Below are positions 9,475 to 19,741 of a stretch of 64,000 bases of DNA, piece after piece. Numbering within the stretch: position 1 is the stretch's first letter; every line of letters begins with the position of its first letter. The DNA is from an uncultured Halieaceae bacterium (GTDB taxonomy: Bacteria; Pseudomonadota; Gammaproteobacteria; Pseudomonadales; Halieaceae): positions 1 through 64,000 of the forward strand of contig CAJWQE010000001.1 of assembly GCA_913045375.1 (NCBI GenBank). Direction: 5' to 3'. Under the pieces are notes generated by a model that made no database searches, had not been told where the DNA came from, and was given only the letters and a program-made list of their open reading frames with translations. The position numbers were made by a program, and so were the translations under genes.

Positions 9475-10569
9475 CTACTGGTCACCACCTGTTGCCATGT
9501 CAGCCATATCATTGGCCTCAGGTATTTCGCTCGCTTCTTCAGCGGGCGCTTCAGGCTCTGGTTGCGCAAGACGAGCAAGGTTTGGGTAGTCCTTGATCAT
9601 GTTGGCGCCCAGTAGGGGTTTGTAAGCACCCTGGTGGCAGGTTTCGCAGTTAACTTTCTGTGCATCACCGAGCTTTCCAAGCCGGTGAGGTGGCAGCCAG
9701 TCGGTGGTGGGATCAACGTAGTCGTTGTTCATCTCACGGACCATTCGTATACCGTGCCACGCTGTCACGCGCTGAGGAGAGCTCTCCTCCCAACGGGAGA
9801 AGGCGCGGGAGTTGTGACAGTAGGTGCAGTTCACGCCTAAGGCACTTGAGAAGTGCATCATTAGGCTGTATCCCCACTCAGATTCTTTGAGCGATACACC
9901 GCCCTCATCCCGCAGAGCAGTTGTGCCCGCATGACGCCCGTTTCTCGCGTCGAGTAAGTAAGGTGTGAATGGGTCAACTGGCAACGATGACAATCCTGCA
10001 GCGACTGAAGAAACGTTTTGCATCTGATTCTTCATGCCACCCGCGACCTTATGCCCGGGATTAATGTTCCAAACGTACTCAGGCACATTTTTCCCACGGT
10101 GACAGGTGTAGCAAGTGACACCCGCGCCGCCGACGTGTTGGCTCCAGTTCTCGTTGGCGTTCTGAGTCATCTGGATCATTACGCGCGCTACCTTTTTGGT
10201 GTAGAGCGTGTCTGCCGCGAATCCTTCACCCGCAACGTGACAGTAATTACATCCTTCCTCCGGTGAGACCCACTCGGTAATGGCAGCCATCAGACGTGTG
10301 AATTCGCCCACCGATAGGTCACCAAGAACCTGAACGTTTTGATAAACGTCCTTGGACTTAGGTCCAACAGCGGGAACCGCGGGCAGCGCCTCTGGAACGA
10401 TATTATTTGCGTCCAGCTCGTTCAGGGTATCGGGGTTGTAAAGACCCTCCATACCTGTGCCACGGTAGCCCCATTGAGTTGATTCGGGTGGTGGCATTTC
10501 ACAGCCACCGAGCAGTAGCGCCGTACCCAGACCAACAGTTGCAAATAGTTTGGTCGTTAGCGTTTTCAT
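9475..10569 (-). CDS. pufC: Reaction centre tetraheme cytochrome c subunit
   Basis: Periplasmic lipoprotein that re-reduces the photo-oxidised special pair. 364 residues. The lipoprotein signal peptide ends LLLGGC with C23 as the lipidated cysteine. Four CxxCH heme sites lie at residues 107-111 (CNYCH), 153-157 (CYTCH), 248-252 (CTYCH) and 308-312 (CETCH). The last 30 residues are acidic and Ala/Pro-rich. The ATG overlaps the pufM stop by four bases. Confidence 0.97.
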   Translation of the reverse strand: MKTLTTKLFATVGLGTALLLGGCEMPPPESTQWGYRGTGMEGLYNPDTLNELDANNIVPEALPAVPAVGPKSKDVYQNVQVLGDLSVGEFTRLMAAITEWVSPEEGCNYCHVAGEGFAADTLYTKKVARVMIQMTQNANENWSQHVGGAGVTCYTCHRGKNVPEYVWNINPGHKVAGGMKNQMQNVSSVAAGLSSLPVDPFTPYLLDARNGRHAGTTALRDEGGVSLKESEWGYSLMMHFSSALGVNCTYCHNSRAFSRWEESSPQRVTAWHGIRMVREMNNDYVDPTTDWLPPHRLGKLGDAQKVNCETCHQGAYKPLLGANMIKDYPNLARLAQPEPEAPAEEASEIPEANDMADMATGGDQ

Positions 10570-11540
10570 TGTGCACCCTCAGTCAGTAGTGGATCGACGA
10601 CCGCTTCGCCAATCATTGGATAGGTGGGTACGAGACCGTGCTTCATACCCCACAGATACCAGTTCTCCACAACGGTTCCTGTGAGGAGGATGCCGATACC
10701 GCCTGTGACACAGGTCAGCACACCGAACCACCATGCCCACTTGTGGATGGATTCCATTGAAGCGTTGAAGCCCATGGTCCATCTCCAGAAGAGGGCACCG
10801 CGTTCTGCGGCTGTACCACGATCGGTGATCTGATCAATTTCACGGTCTGCGCCATATCGGCTAGTCGCCAAAATAGTGGCCCCGTGCATCGCAAATAAGA
10901 CCGCTGATCCGTATAGGAAGAAGATGCTCCACATATGGAATGGGTTGTAGAACAGATTCCCGTAACGCAGTGAGAATGCTGCCGTCCAGTCCAGATGCGG
11001 GAAGATCCCAAACGGTACGGCTTCAGACCAACTTCCCATAAGAACAGGGCGAATGAAGCCCAAGACCAGGTAGAGCCAAATCGCTGCGGCAAATGCCCAT
11101 GCCATCTGATTACCCATGCCGTAGTTGTTAGCGAGCGCAAATGTTCGCCACCACCAGAGCATGATAGAGAGCGTCAGGAAGGCGCCTGCTATCAACCACC
11201 ATCCACCATCATTCAGTGGTGGGAAGGAAAGGCCGTATTGAGGACCAGGAGGCTCGAGTGCCAACCAGAATAGCTGGCGAACAAACTCGATGGGATCCCA
11301 GTTCACAGAGGCGAACATGTTCAAGCCAATGATTAGGAAGGCAATTGTGCCGGTGAAAAGCGCCGCGACACCGAGAGGGCCAAGGTAGATCGGACCAATC
11401 TGCGCGTCACCCAATTTGCCCATCAGGTAGCTGTGAGTCAGCACGCCTGTGCGGTCATCATGGGTGTTTTCGACGGGGACACCCGCGTAGTCAGGTGCTG
11501 CCACCTGCACTGTTGTAAAGATATTTTGATATTCAATCAT
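10566..11540 (-). CDS. pufM: Photosynthetic reaction centre M subunit
   Basis: One of the two membrane subunits binding the special pair, bacteriopheophytins and QA. 324 residues with five transmembrane helices. Family segments include [37 protein letters not shown] with a bacteriochlorophyll/iron-binding histidine region, and [20 protein letters not shown]. The C-terminal extension of about 20 residues is typical of reaction centres that carry PufC. It starts 16 bases after pufL. Confidence 0.97.
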   Translation of the reverse strand: MIEYQNIFTTVQVAAPDYAGVPVENTHDDRTGVLTHSYLMGKLGDAQIGPIYLGPLGVAALFTGTIAFLIIGLNMFASVNWDPIEFVRQLFWLALEPPGPQYGLSFPPLNDGGWWLIAGAFLTLSIMLWWWRTFALANNYGMGNQMAWAFAAAIWLYLVLGFIRPVLMGSWSEAVPFGIFPHLDWTAAFSLRYGNLFYNPFHMWSIFFLYGSAVLFAMHGATILATSRYGADREIDQITDRGTAAERGALFWRWTMGFNASMESIHKWAWWFGVLTCVTGGIGILLTGTVVENWYLWGMKHGLVPTYPMIGEAVVDPLLTEGAQ

Positions 11541-11556
11541 CGTAGTGGTCCCCTTA

Positions 11557-12381
11557 TCAGTACCAGATAGGTAGCGTTAGCCACCAGTTCCACCATTCAG
11601 GCCATCCCTTCGTCCAGAAAGGCCCACTAAGGACGATGCAGACTGCACTCCAGAACGCCGCTGAGATCGCAACGAAGGTACCCAGACGGTGAATACCAAG
11701 GGCGCCAATGGAGTAGCCAATGTCATCTCGGAAGTAGGTGTTTTCATGCTCACCTGTCTTCACGGTCTCGCCAGCGCGTGGATTGGTTGCCATGAGGATC
11801 AACGACCCGTGCATCGACAAGGCCAGTGCCGTGGTGAAGAAGAAGGTCACCGCCAGCATGTGCGCAGGGTTGTAATGGAAGTGCAGGAATTGATAGCCGA
11901 CGTTTGACACCCAGTCGAGGTGACTCATGATGCCGTAGGGGAAGCCATGACCCCAGGCACCGAGCAGCATCGGACGAATGATGACAAGTGTCACGTAGGC
12001 CAACACAGCGAAGGAGAAGGCGAAGGGAACATGCAAGCCCATACCAAGTTTTCTCGATATTTCGACTTGACGCAGAATCCACGAAACAAAGGCACCCGTG
12101 GCACAAATCGTTATGATTTGCCAGAGTCCGCCCTCCTTCAACGGAGCCAAGCCCAACCCGTAAGACAGATCAGGTGGCGCGATATTAATGCGCCAGATAT
12201 TCCACGTGTCGCCCAGGGCTGCACCGTAGAAAATTAGCGCTGTTCCAGTGACGGCAAAGAACAGGGTCGTAATCCCGAAGAATCCGACATAGAACGGCCC
12301 CACCCAGAAATCGAAAAGATCTCCGCCGAGAAGGGTACCCCCCCGGACTCGATACTTTTTCTCAAAGCTCATCATCGACAT
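11557..12381 (-). CDS. pufL: Photosynthetic reaction centre L subunit
   Basis: Partner of PufM, binding QB and half of the special pair. 274 residues with five membrane helices. Recognisable stretches are [60 protein letters not shown] and [12 protein letters not shown]. The ATG has GGGAGAAG eight bases upstream. It is the first reaction centre gene of the superoperon, 108 bases after the pufQ-like gene. Confidence 0.97.
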   Translation of the reverse strand: MSMMSFEKKYRVRGGTLLGGDLFDFWVGPFYVGFFGITTLFFAVTGTALIFYGAALGDTWNIWRINIAPPDLSYGLGLAPLKEGGLWQIITICATGAFVSWILRQVEISRKLGMGLHVPFAFSFAVLAYVTLVIIRPMLLGAWGHGFPYGIMSHLDWVSNVGYQFLHFHYNPAHMLAVTFFFTTALALSMHGSLILMATNPRAGETVKTGEHENTYFRDDIGYSIGALGIHRLGTFVAISAAFWSAVCIVLSGPFWTKGWPEWWNWWLTLPIWY

Positions 12382-12457
12382 TGCATACTTCTCCCTTCAG
12401 AGCGCAGAACGCTCCTTCCTTCCAGCCCGCGGTGGCTATTTGGGCTGATTTATCTAT

Positions 12458-12479
12458 CTCCAAGCCCGTGGGCTTGGAG
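12458..12479 (-). other. Perfect inverted repeat in the pufQ-pufL gap
   Basis: CTCCAAGCCC and GGGCTTGGAG are separated by two bases, giving a perfect 22-base inverted repeat (effectively a 9-bp stem with a 4-base loop). On the minus strand it is followed by ATAGATAAATC, not a T-run, so it is unlikely to terminate. A smaller hairpin GAGCG-CAGAA-CGCTC (12400-12414) lies nearer pufL. A 5' stabiliser or processing site for pufLMCBA mRNA is a reasonable inference. Confidence 0.65.
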
Positions 12480-12489
12480 CCACACTTCG

Positions 12490-12753
12490 TTAAATCTTCA
12501 TGAAGGCGTAGGGCGCCACGCTGTGCGCTGCCCGCTTAGCCTCCTGCCAACAGTTAAGTTCGTGTTGCCGCACCAACTTCACTCGCCTAATTACTGCCTG
12601 CCCCAAAAACCACACGAAGACAGTGATAAACAGCAGACGAAACTGCAGGTGTTCCCAGACAGTTTTGCGCTCTGTGTGTCGCTTGCTTGTGGTCATACTT
12701 CCTCCCGTCATCGGCGTTTGCCGTGCCGCTTTGTTGTAATTCTCTTCACTCAC
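12490..12753 (-). CDS. pufQ: PufQ-like small membrane protein
   Basis: 87 residues from a GTG overlapping the bchZ stop (GTGA), with CAGGAG seven bases before it. A hydrophilic N-terminus is followed by one membrane helix (about residues 37-55, [19 protein letters not shown]). The C-terminal [20 protein letters not shown] recalls the PufQ ending (W-R-E-A...P-x-I-F). Its position between bchZ and the first puf structural gene is that of pufQ, which affects bacteriochlorophyll supply in Rhodobacter. Overall similarity is low, so the name is a positional and pattern assignment. Confidence 0.65.
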   Translation of the reverse strand: MSEENYNKAARQTPMTGGSMTTSKRHTERKTVWEHLQFRLLFITVFVWFLGQAVIRRVKLVRQHELNCWQEAKRAAHSVAPYAFMKI

Positions 12754-14198
12754 GCAGCACTCCTGAGTTGTAGCTCATGGCTGGCATCTAAAACGTGCAC
12801 TGAGTTCACTGATTCGGCGTTATCGGCGCGCGCGGCTTGTTCCGCCGCGTCTCGCAAACGTTTTGCGGCTGATATCCGAACCAAAATGGGTTGTTGTTCG
12901 ATAATTTGATCGAGCAGCGCCTGTGCGTCTTCTTGCCATGCGAGGCTCGCGCGAGCAGGTGTTGCGACGGTTTCATCGAGCTCGGTGCCCAAAGGCAAAA
13001 TATTGAACAGGGCATCGAAAAGGGCGTTGCAGACTTCTTGAATGAGATAGCAAGCGCCGGCATACCCCATGAAGGGTGTACCTGTGTGTCGTCGAATGAT
13101 GGTGCCGGGCAACGAAGCGGGAATGAACATGCTTCGCCCGCCTGCCTCAGCTGCGTACATACGCTCGTTATAGCCACCGAAGACAATCAGGGGTCCCGTT
13201 TTGTGTATGGCGTCACGAACCTCTCTGTTATCTGGCTTTACGCCAGCTTTACGTGAGAAGTGGAAGGCGCAAGGTAGGCCCAGGTCTTCTTCGAGAAAGT
13301 GACGTAGGCCTCTGGTGTAGGTCTCTGTTGCGACAACACCGAAGCTGGCCGTGGCAAAGAAATCCTGCGTAACGGAGCGCCAGAGGTCCCACACGGGCTT
13401 CAGCGTCGTCATTTTTTCTTGCGCGATAAAGGGCTCGGGATCAATGTCGAGAAGTTCACCGAGCTTTCTGAGGAATTTTGTGGTGCTGTCGAGACCAATG
13501 GGCGCCTGAAGATAGGGCTTATCAAGGGTCTCGCATAATTTACGCCCAAATTCGCGGTACATGCAGATATTGACCGCTGCATCATCGAGTTTGGGGATCT
13601 CGTTCAGATGGCATCCCAAGGGGAAGACCATATTGACCTCCACACCGATGCCAGCGAGGAGTCTTTGTATTTCTGCCAGGTCAGACCAGGTATTGAAGTA
13701 GCCATAGGCAGGTCCAATGATATTAACCTTCTTGGTTTCGGTCTTCGCTTCAGATTTCTTCGCTTTACGCTTTTTGGTGGCTCCGTATTGCTCCCAAAGC
13801 CAAACCAAGGCGCGATCAGCACTCTGCCACTGGTCTTCGTCAATGGTGCGCGGCAGGAAGCGCTTAATATTGGTGTCTTCTGGTGTGACTCCGCCGCCAA
13901 TCATCTCAGCAATGGATCCAGTGACAACAACCGATGGCTTTTTAGGGTCAAGCGTCTGGTGTGCTCTACGAAGGGCACCTTCAGTACCGTGTTGACCAAG
14001 TTCCTCCTCCGCAAGACCCGTTACAACAATGGGTAGTTCGTGTGGTGGCAAGCCGTCGGTGTAGTGAAGCACCGAGGTCACAGGAAGATTTTCACATCCC
14101 ACCGGACCATCAATGATGACCTGCAGGCCTTTCACTGCGGTGAAGACGTAAACAGAGCCCCAATACCCCCCGGCGCGATCGTGATCAAGTACTAGCAT
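12750..14198 (-). CDS. bchZ: Chlorophyllide a reductase subunit Z
   Basis: NifK/BchB-like subunit of the BchX-BchY-BchZ enzyme that reduces ring B of chlorophyllide a to the bacteriochlorin. 482 residues. Typical stretches are [43 protein letters not shown] with a cluster cysteine, and [14 protein letters not shown]. Start and stop codons are shared with neighbours: TAATG with bchY, GTGA with the pufQ-like gene. A strong GGAGG precedes the ATG. Confidence 0.97.
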   Translation of the reverse strand: MLVLDHDRAGGYWGSVYVFTAVKGLQVIIDGPVGCENLPVTSVLHYTDGLPPHELPIVVTGLAEEELGQHGTEGALRRAHQTLDPKKPSVVVTGSIAEMIGGGVTPEDTNIKRFLPRTIDEDQWQSADRALVWLWEQYGATKKRKAKKSEAKTETKKVNIIGPAYGYFNTWSDLAEIQRLLAGIGVEVNMVFPLGCHLNEIPKLDDAAVNICMYREFGRKLCETLDKPYLQAPIGLDSTTKFLRKLGELLDIDPEPFIAQEKMTTLKPVWDLWRSVTQDFFATASFGVVATETYTRGLRHFLEEDLGLPCAFHFSRKAGVKPDNREVRDAIHKTGPLIVFGGYNERMYAAEAGGRSMFIPASLPGTIIRRHTGTPFMGYAGACYLIQEVCNALFDALFNILPLGTELDETVATPARASLAWQEDAQALLDQIIEQQPILVRISAAKRLRDAAEQAARADNAESVNSVHVLDASHELQLRSAA

Positions 14199-15661
14199 TA
14201 GCAGGTACCTCCCACACCGGTTTTTGCGATGATTTCTGGTGTCCAGACACCGCTTGTTGGGCCGTCACCGACACCCTCAAAGAACTCCTCCATGGCAATC
14301 ATGCGAGGCTGGTTCGCGAGTGCAGAATTGATGACTTGTGCTACCGACCCGGCACCTGCTGCTCCCATTAGAGGGCGTGCAGAGATCAAGTTGGTAAAGT
14401 ACAGGCTCGGAATAGAGCGCTCTTTTGCTTTCTGGACTATCGGTGTTGTGCCGATCACAAGATCGGGTTTGAAGGCTTCCATTGCAATCAAGTCATCTTC
14501 GAGGGATGCCCTGAATTTGACGGAGACACCGCGGGCTTCTAACCACTCAGCATCCACGGCCGAAAACTCGGTTTTGGGGCAGGCTGAGCCCACATAAGCG
14601 ACGTCAGCACCACTTTCTATTAGCAATCGTGCCACCAGAAGCTCAGAGCCCTCGTAGCCGGATAGCGTAATTTTGGCGTCAATGGGGTTATTGTCTAGCG
14701 CCGCACGGATAGCACTTTTCTGCGTACTAATGGCGGCGTCGATGGAAGCACGATCGGTGCCCAGGAGTTCACCCATGGCCTCAAGCCAGGCTGCGGTGCC
14801 CTCCACGCCGACTGGTGCAGAGCCAAGTAAAGGGCGTCCTGCCGCTCTGAACTGACGGGCAGTCGCGGCGTAAAACGGATGAATCATCGCAGCGGCTTTG
14901 CAATCAAGCGCTGCGTAAAGCTCACGCCACTCGCGAGTAGGGACCACGGGTCCTGCCGCGGCTCCAAGGGAGTCGAGTAGACGATCGATGGTGATGGCGT
15001 CTACCGGGAACATTTCGCCGACCAGAGCTACCGTTGCCTTGTCCCGTTGTGACTCGGTTTGCACGGGCCGTGCAACGGGTCCAGCCTGAATTTCAGAACG
15101 AGCGTATTCCAGCATCGCCCCGGCAAGTACGTCCTTGGCTTCAGCATGTGTGGGCACGCCGAAACCGGGAACATCAATCCCGACGATACGCACTCCATTG
15201 ATCTCCTTTGGGAGCAGATCAAGCGGTACGCCCGATGCAGTAGGAACGCACAGATTGATCACTACCACGGCATCGTTCGTCTCAGGCTCGGCTAAATCGT
15301 GCACCGCCTCCCGAATATCCTCGAACAGCTTGCCTGTCACCAATGACTCGGAATCGAATGGAACGTAGCCCACCGTTCGTTTGGCGCCATAGAAATGAGA
15401 GGTAAAGGTTAGACCGTAGACACAGCAGGCCGAGCCCGAGAGTACCGTCGCTGTGCGGCGCATTCGCAGGCCTACACGGAGTGATCCGAAGGCGGGACAC
15501 ATGCTTTGGGGCTGATCATGAGGCCCTTTGGGGTAGTCCTCGGCAAATTGCGCCAGAAGCTCGGTTTTACCCGACGCACTGGCAGCCGCGGCTAACTGCT
15601 CCGCACCAGCGTGGCAGCCGAGATCTTTTGTCTCGATAATGTCGGCTTCAGACGCTGTCAT
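14198..15661 (-). CDS. bchY: Chlorophyllide a reductase subunit Y
   Basis: NifD/BchN-like partner of BchZ. About 487 residues from the ATG at 15661 ([20 protein letters not shown]), which overlaps the bchX end by 14 bases. A longer in-frame start at 15739 would lie far inside bchX and adds unrelated sequence. Conserved features are [20 protein letters not shown] and [22 protein letters not shown] with cluster-binding cysteines. Confidence 0.96.
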   Translation of the reverse strand: MTASEADIIETKDLGCHAGAEQLAAAASASGKTELLAQFAEDYPKGPHDQPQSMCPAFGSLRVGLRMRRTATVLSGSACCVYGLTFTSHFYGAKRTVGYVPFDSESLVTGKLFEDIREAVHDLAEPETNDAVVVINLCVPTASGVPLDLLPKEINGVRIVGIDVPGFGVPTHAEAKDVLAGAMLEYARSEIQAGPVARPVQTESQRDKATVALVGEMFPVDAITIDRLLDSLGAAAGPVVPTREWRELYAALDCKAAAMIHPFYAATARQFRAAGRPLLGSAPVGVEGTAAWLEAMGELLGTDRASIDAAISTQKSAIRAALDNNPIDAKITLSGYEGSELLVARLLIESGADVAYVGSACPKTEFSAVDAEWLEARGVSVKFRASLEDDLIAMEAFKPDLVIGTTPIVQKAKERSIPSLYFTNLISARPLMGAAGAGSVAQVINSALANQPRMIAMEEFFEGVGDGPTSGVWTPEIIAKTGVGGTC

Positions 15662-16646
15662 AGACAACCTCGAGAGACGGCTTGTTGAGCGCCTCCACAT
15701 CACAAAGATCGGAAAGTGTTGCAGGCTGCAACACGACATCTCTACCTACTTCATCACCATCAAACAGTGACAAGAGCTCGTCCTGTGTCATAGGTGTGGG
15801 GCGGTGGGGTGGTGATTCAGCGGCGTTTTCCGCGAGTTCGGCAAAAAGAGGTCCCCAATCACCATCGGGGTGCCCAATAATCTCGTAGCTAGCGCTTTTA
15901 CGGCGGATATCCTCATTTGCCGGAATTGAAGCGAGCTCCGGAATACCCACGGCCTTACAGAAAGCTTGCGCCTGACCCGTGCCGTCGTCTTTGTTAGTGA
16001 CCATACCGGCGACACCGACGTTACCGCCGAGTTTTCGGAAGTATTCGACGGCAGAACACACATTGTTGGCTACGTAGAGCGATTGCAGGTCATTTGAGGC
16101 GACAACAATCACTTTCTGGCACATATCGCGTGCGATCGGTAATCCAAATCCGCCGCAGACGACATCGCCTAGGAAGTCGAGCAGGACGTAATCGAAATTC
16201 CAGTCATGGAAGCCGAGCTTTTCGAGCGTTTCGAAGCCGTGAATGATGCCTCGTCCACCACAACCTCGACCGACTTCTGGACCGCCAAGCTCCATGGCAT
16301 AAACACCATCTCGCTTAAAACAAACATCTTCGACACGACACTCTTCGCCTGCTGCTTTCTTCGCAGAGGCTGTCTCGATGATGGTGGGGCAGGCTTTTCC
16401 GCCAAAGAGAAGCGATGTCGTATCACTTTTCGGGTCACAGCCAATCAGCAATACCTTTTTGCCTTGCTGAGCCATCATGTAGCTCAAGTTGGCAAGCGTG
16501 AAACTCTTTCCGATGCCTCCCTTGCCGTAAATAGCAATGATCTGGGTTCCTTCAGCATTATCTGCTGATGTGGCGAGAAGGTCTGCCCTTTCTCCGCTCG
16601 CCTCGAGCCCTGGATCGTATTCTGTCGCAGTTGCAGTTGTGCTCAT
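15648..16646 (-). CDS. bchX: Chlorophyllide a reductase iron protein
   Basis: NifH/BchL-like ATPase donating electrons to BchYZ. 332 residues from the ATG at 16646, which overlaps the bchC stop (ATGA) and has GGAG upstream. An in-frame TTG four codons earlier is part of that leader. The P-loop [10 protein letters not shown] and GCDPKSDTTSLL are present, and cluster cysteines occur in GRGCGGRGI and [10 protein letters not shown]. The roughly 40-residue N-terminal extension is normal for BchX. Confidence 0.96.
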   Translation of the reverse strand: MSTTATATEYDPGLEASGERADLLATSADNAEGTQIIAIYGKGGIGKSFTLANLSYMMAQQGKKVLLIGCDPKSDTTSLLFGGKACPTIIETASAKKAAGEECRVEDVCFKRDGVYAMELGGPEVGRGCGGRGIIHGFETLEKLGFHDWNFDYVLLDFLGDVVCGGFGLPIARDMCQKVIVVASNDLQSLYVANNVCSAVEYFRKLGGNVGVAGMVTNKDDGTGQAQAFCKAVGIPELASIPANEDIRRKSASYEIIGHPDGDWGPLFAELAENAAESPPHRPTPMTQDELLSLFDGDEVGRDVVLQPATLSDLCDVEALNKPSLEVVYDSV

Positions 16647-17593
16647 ATCGATCTCCAATCGATGACCATTTTTAGGCAGCGACTGTCATTAAAGGCCCGG
16701 TCGTAGGCCTGCGGGGCCCGTGTCGCGGGTAAGACATCTGTTATCAACTGGGAGAAGTCCAATGTGCCATCGGACGCCAGTCGTGCTGCTTCTTTTAGGT
16801 CTTGTGGTTGCCATTCCGCACTGACTAAGAGATTGATTTCCCTCATAAATGCGGGTGGAAAGTCGAATGTGACGGCGGAGGAGTAAAAACCCGCCATCAC
16901 TACTGTTGCGCCGGGTTTGCAACGAGCAATCATCTGATTCAACGCATCTGCGCTGCCGCTGACATCACAGACCACTGAATAGTCGTGGCGCGGGTCTTGG
17001 CTCGCGTCGTAGACCGCGTAGTCGAGCCCGGCGGGGCGTCGAGCTGGGTCGCGTTCCCAAACGGTAGGTGTCGTGCCATGAATGATTCGTGTCAGCCGTG
17101 CCAGGAGTTGTCCCAGGACACCGTGACCGACGACGAGCTGAGGCGGACCTATCTGCTCGCAGCGACGCAACGCATGCAGAGCAGTGGCGGCCAGGGCAAG
17201 TAATACACCCTCACTGCCGAGTTTTTCGGGGAGTGGTATGAGTCGTTCTTCGGGGCAAATAATGTGGCGTGCACTGCCGCCGAATAAGTTTTTAGCATCG
17301 GTGAACCCGACACTTCCAGGCGCAAAGACATAGGTCCCTGGGCGTAAGTCCGATCCCTTTGGTGATTCGACTACTTTGCCCACCGTTTCGTAGCCCGGAA
17401 TCAGTGGGTAGCCAAGCCCTGGAAAGGGCGGCATCTCACCTGTCAGCATGAGGCGTTCCGTGCCAGTGCTAATACCGGACCAATCAGATTCGATGAGACA
17501 CTCATTTGCCGCGGGTGCACGCAAAGAAGCCTCTCGGACTTCTAATAAGCCGGGCTTCTCAAAAATAACCGCTGTTGTCTTCTTATAGGTCAC
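16643..17593 (-). CDS. bchC: 3-hydroxyethyl bacteriochlorophyllide a dehydrogenase
   Basis: Oxidises the C3 hydroxyethyl group to acetyl in the last ring modification of bacteriochlorophyllide a. 316 residues of the medium-chain alcohol dehydrogenase fold: GYPLIPGYETVGKVVE in the catalytic domain and VVGHGVLGQLLARLT in the nucleotide-binding region, with the family's YAVYDASQDPRHDYSVVCDVSG. First gene of the bchCXYZ-puf part of the superoperon, with a PpsR-controlled promoter just upstream. Confidence 0.94.
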   Translation of the reverse strand: MTYKKTTAVIFEKPGLLEVREASLRAPAANECLIESDWSGISTGTERLMLTGEMPPFPGLGYPLIPGYETVGKVVESPKGSDLRPGTYVFAPGSVGFTDAKNLFGGSARHIICPEERLIPLPEKLGSEGVLLALAATALHALRRCEQIGPPQLVVGHGVLGQLLARLTRIIHGTTPTVWERDPARRPAGLDYAVYDASQDPRHDYSVVCDVSGSADALNQMIARCKPGATVVMAGFYSSAVTFDFPPAFMREINLLVSAEWQPQDLKEAARLASDGTLDFSQLITDVLPATRAPQAYDRAFNDSRCLKMVIDWRSI

Positions 17594-17659
17594 GGTTTTA
17601 TGGCCTCAATTCCTAGCTGAGTGCGCGCTAGGCCTGTCTAGAAACAGTTACCTCTTATG

Positions 17660-17703
17660 TGTCAGTTTAATAATACATAAAAAAGTGTCAATAAAAAATG
17701 ACA
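17660..17703 (-). promoter_or_regulatory. Tandem PpsR/CrtJ operator and promoter of bchC
   Basis: Two TGT-N12-ACA sites lie at 17660-17677 (TGTCAGTTTAATAATACA) and 17686-17703 (TGTCAATAAAAAATGACA), 8 bp apart, the cooperative PpsR spacing. On the minus strand TTGACA at the end of the upstream box and TAAACT in the downstream box are 16 bases apart and make a plausible -35/-10, so binding would block RNA polymerase. The upstream box overlaps the last codon of crtF. Confidence 0.85.
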
Positions 17704-18842
17704 TTTGGTTTTTTTGCTGTGATTACGCGGACTAAAGCCGGTATATGCGTGCGCTTTTCTTTGATTCCATGAAAGCCCGCGCGCTGTAATGCAGCTTTTA
17801 GTTCTTCGTAGGTTCGGGGTCTGCCGCTACCCATGGCCCATAAATAGAACCCAAAATAGGTATGGCCGATGGATTCGGCGTTCCGTGTGCCGGCCATGGG
17901 TTCAGCGATGATGAGCTCACCACCATTTGGTAAGGCATCGAAGCAACGATTCAGCAGTCGATCCACGGGTGCATCATCGTGATCATGAAGGATGCGTACT
18001 AGGCTGATGGTGTCGAAAGTTTTGGGGATGGGGTCCTCAAACATGTCTCCCGACACGACCTCCATTGCGCCACGATGCCGTGGTGAAATAGCGGCTATGA
18101 CCTGTGGTAAGTCGAAGACGGCGGTTGAGGCTTCCGGAAATCGCTCGGATGCGAGCCGAGCAAACGTACCTGTGCCGCCACCAATATCGAGTAGTCGTTG
18201 GCCGGGTTTAAGCTTAACCGCGTCTAAAATATGGTTTGCGATGAGGTGCTGGGAATCTGCCATCAGTTCGCTATAGCGCGCCGCAGCCACCGGGTCATTA
18301 TGATCCCCATCGACATAGGGCCAATAACCGCGCAAAGCGGCACCTTCTCTGGAGCGGAGCAAGTGTGCTGGGTCAGCCATGTCGCGATATAGCAGATCAT
18401 GGTGCCGGAGCATGCTCTGCACACCCGGGTTGCCATGAATAGATGCGCCGAGTTCTCCGAGTGTCCAGGTGCGAGCGTCGACTTCTTGGAGCAGATCAAT
18501 CGCTGTCGCTGCTTTTATCAGCGTCAGTGCAGCATCCGGTTCAAGTTCACAGGCGCGTGCGATTTCGTCAAGAGTGGCTATTCTGTCTTTCAAGCACTCG
18601 AGTAAGCCTAGCTTGTAAGCCGCGCTGAGCGTCTGGGAATAAACAAAGCCTGCTAGGATATGATGTAGGTCAGTCGCACGTGTTCGGGCGATGGATTGTG
18701 CTATTGGTAGCCTTGCAGCCCATTTCTGGAATGTCTTGCTTCGAAGCATCCGGTTTCGCCACAGCAAAAAGCGGGCGTAGCGGCCAGAGGGTCTGTCTTT
18801 CGAATCTGTATATTTCGATTCGGTAGTGGAGGGTATGGCCAT
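17688..18842 (-). CDS. crtF: Demethylspheroidene/hydroxyneurosporene O-methyltransferase
   Basis: SAM-dependent O-methyltransferase adding the 1-methoxy groups of spirilloxanthin-type carotenoids. 384 residues: N-terminal dimerisation domain (LHHILAGFVYSQTLSAAYKLGLLECL) and a SAM site LLDIGGGTGTFARLASERFP at about residues 213-232, then MVRILHDHDD-like and GELIIAEPMAGT motifs. Its ATG shares a base with the crtE stop (TAATG). Its 3' end contains part of the bchC operator. Confidence 0.94.
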   Translation of the reverse strand: MAIPSTTESKYTDSKDRPSGRYARFLLWRNRMLRSKTFQKWAARLPIAQSIARTRATDLHHILAGFVYSQTLSAAYKLGLLECLKDRIATLDEIARACELEPDAALTLIKAATAIDLLQEVDARTWTLGELGASIHGNPGVQSMLRHHDLLYRDMADPAHLLRSREGAALRGYWPYVDGDHNDPVAAARYSELMADSQHLIANHILDAVKLKPGQRLLDIGGGTGTFARLASERFPEASTAVFDLPQVIAAISPRHRGAMEVVSGDMFEDPIPKTFDTISLVRILHDHDDAPVDRLLNRCFDALPNGGELIIAEPMAGTRNAESIGHTYFGFYLWAMGSGRPRTYEELKAALQRAGFHGIKEKRTHIPALVRVITAKKPNVIFY

Positions 18843-19729
18843 TACGCGGCCACTTGCGCAATCTTCTCGGGTACAAATCGGCTAGCCTGCGCACGTACCA
18901 ACTTCTGGAGCATGTCGTGTCCAGCACAGGCTGGCATGCTGTCTAGACCGGCCTCGAGGCATTCTTTTAGCCGTGCGACGGCTCCCTCGAGCCCCAGTTC
19001 GCGAACAGCACTAGGCCGATCAAGCTTTACATCGATACCGGTTGGCTTCCCCAGTGTGTCGGGATCGGACACAGCGTCCTTAATATCATCCGCTACCTGA
19101 TAGGCCTCACCAATACTTGCTCCCAAATTGACCCATGGGCCAGGATCGACGCCGGCAGCCGCGGCTCCAGCGCAGGTGGCAGCAACGAACAGCGCACCAG
19201 TTTTAGCGCGATGGTAGCGAGATAGATCAACCCGTTGCTCGCATTCCCAAGCCTGTCCAGCACAAATGCCATGAGGGGCACCTACGCCACGTGCCACAAT
19301 CGTTGTGACGAGCGGTACGCGCTCCGCACGGACCGCTTGCACAGCATGTGCTGAAAGCGTTTGAAATGCCGCAACAATGAGGGCGTCACCGGTTAGGACC
19401 GCGATGCGCTCTCCAAACTTGGCATGAACCGATGGTTTTCCGCGCCGCTGAGTCGCGTCATCAAAACAGGGAAGGTCATCATGGACCAAGGATGCGCAGT
19501 GAAGGAGCTCAACGGCTGTGGCTGCGGCATTCGCGAGGCCAACATCGCTAGAGTTATTCGCTAGTGCAACGGCCTTACACAGTTGGGGCCTGACGCGTGC
19601 GCCGCCCGGAAAAACGGCGTAGTTCAATGCCTGAGCAAGTAGGGGCGGGCATTGAGCAGTCGCATGTTCTGCCATTGCCTCTTCTATGTATTGCTCGCAA
19701 TCCAGTAGCGTTTTTTCCATAGCAGTCAC
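18842..19729 (-). CDS. crtE: Geranylgeranyl diphosphate synthase
   Basis: Prenyltransferase making C20 geranylgeranyl diphosphate for carotenoids and the bacteriochlorophyll esterifying alcohol. 295 residues. The first aspartate-rich motif is HDDLPCFDD and the second DDIKD; FPGGARVRPQL and KTGALFVAA are also typical. It starts the minus-strand crtEF-bchCXYZ-puf row and is divergent from crtC, with a shared PpsR-type operator region. Confidence 0.95.
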   Translation of the reverse strand: MTAMEKTLLDCEQYIEEAMAEHATAQCPPLLAQALNYAVFPGGARVRPQLCKAVALANNSSDVGLANAAATAVELLHCASLVHDDLPCFDDATQRRGKPSVHAKFGERIAVLTGDALIVAAFQTLSAHAVQAVRAERVPLVTTIVARGVGAPHGICAGQAWECEQRVDLSRYHRAKTGALFVAATCAGAAAAGVDPGPWVNLGASIGEAYQVADDIKDAVSDPDTLGKPTGIDVKLDRPSAVRELGLEGAVARLKECLEAGLDSMPACAGHDMLQKLVRAQASRFVPEKIAQVAA

Positions 19730-19741
19730 CCTACTCGTAAG

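Noticed and set aside
12458..12479. Inverted repeat before pufL as a terminator
   Set aside because: No T-run follows on the transcribed strand, and termination here would silence the reaction centre genes.
13608..14036. Plus-strand open frame of about 142 codons inside bchZ
   Set aside because: bchZ is intact on the other strand and this frame shows no recognisable family.
15662..15739. Longer bchY start inside bchX
   Set aside because: The extra 26 residues are unlike BchY and lie in bchX coding sequence; the ATG at 15661 overlaps the bchX stop normally.
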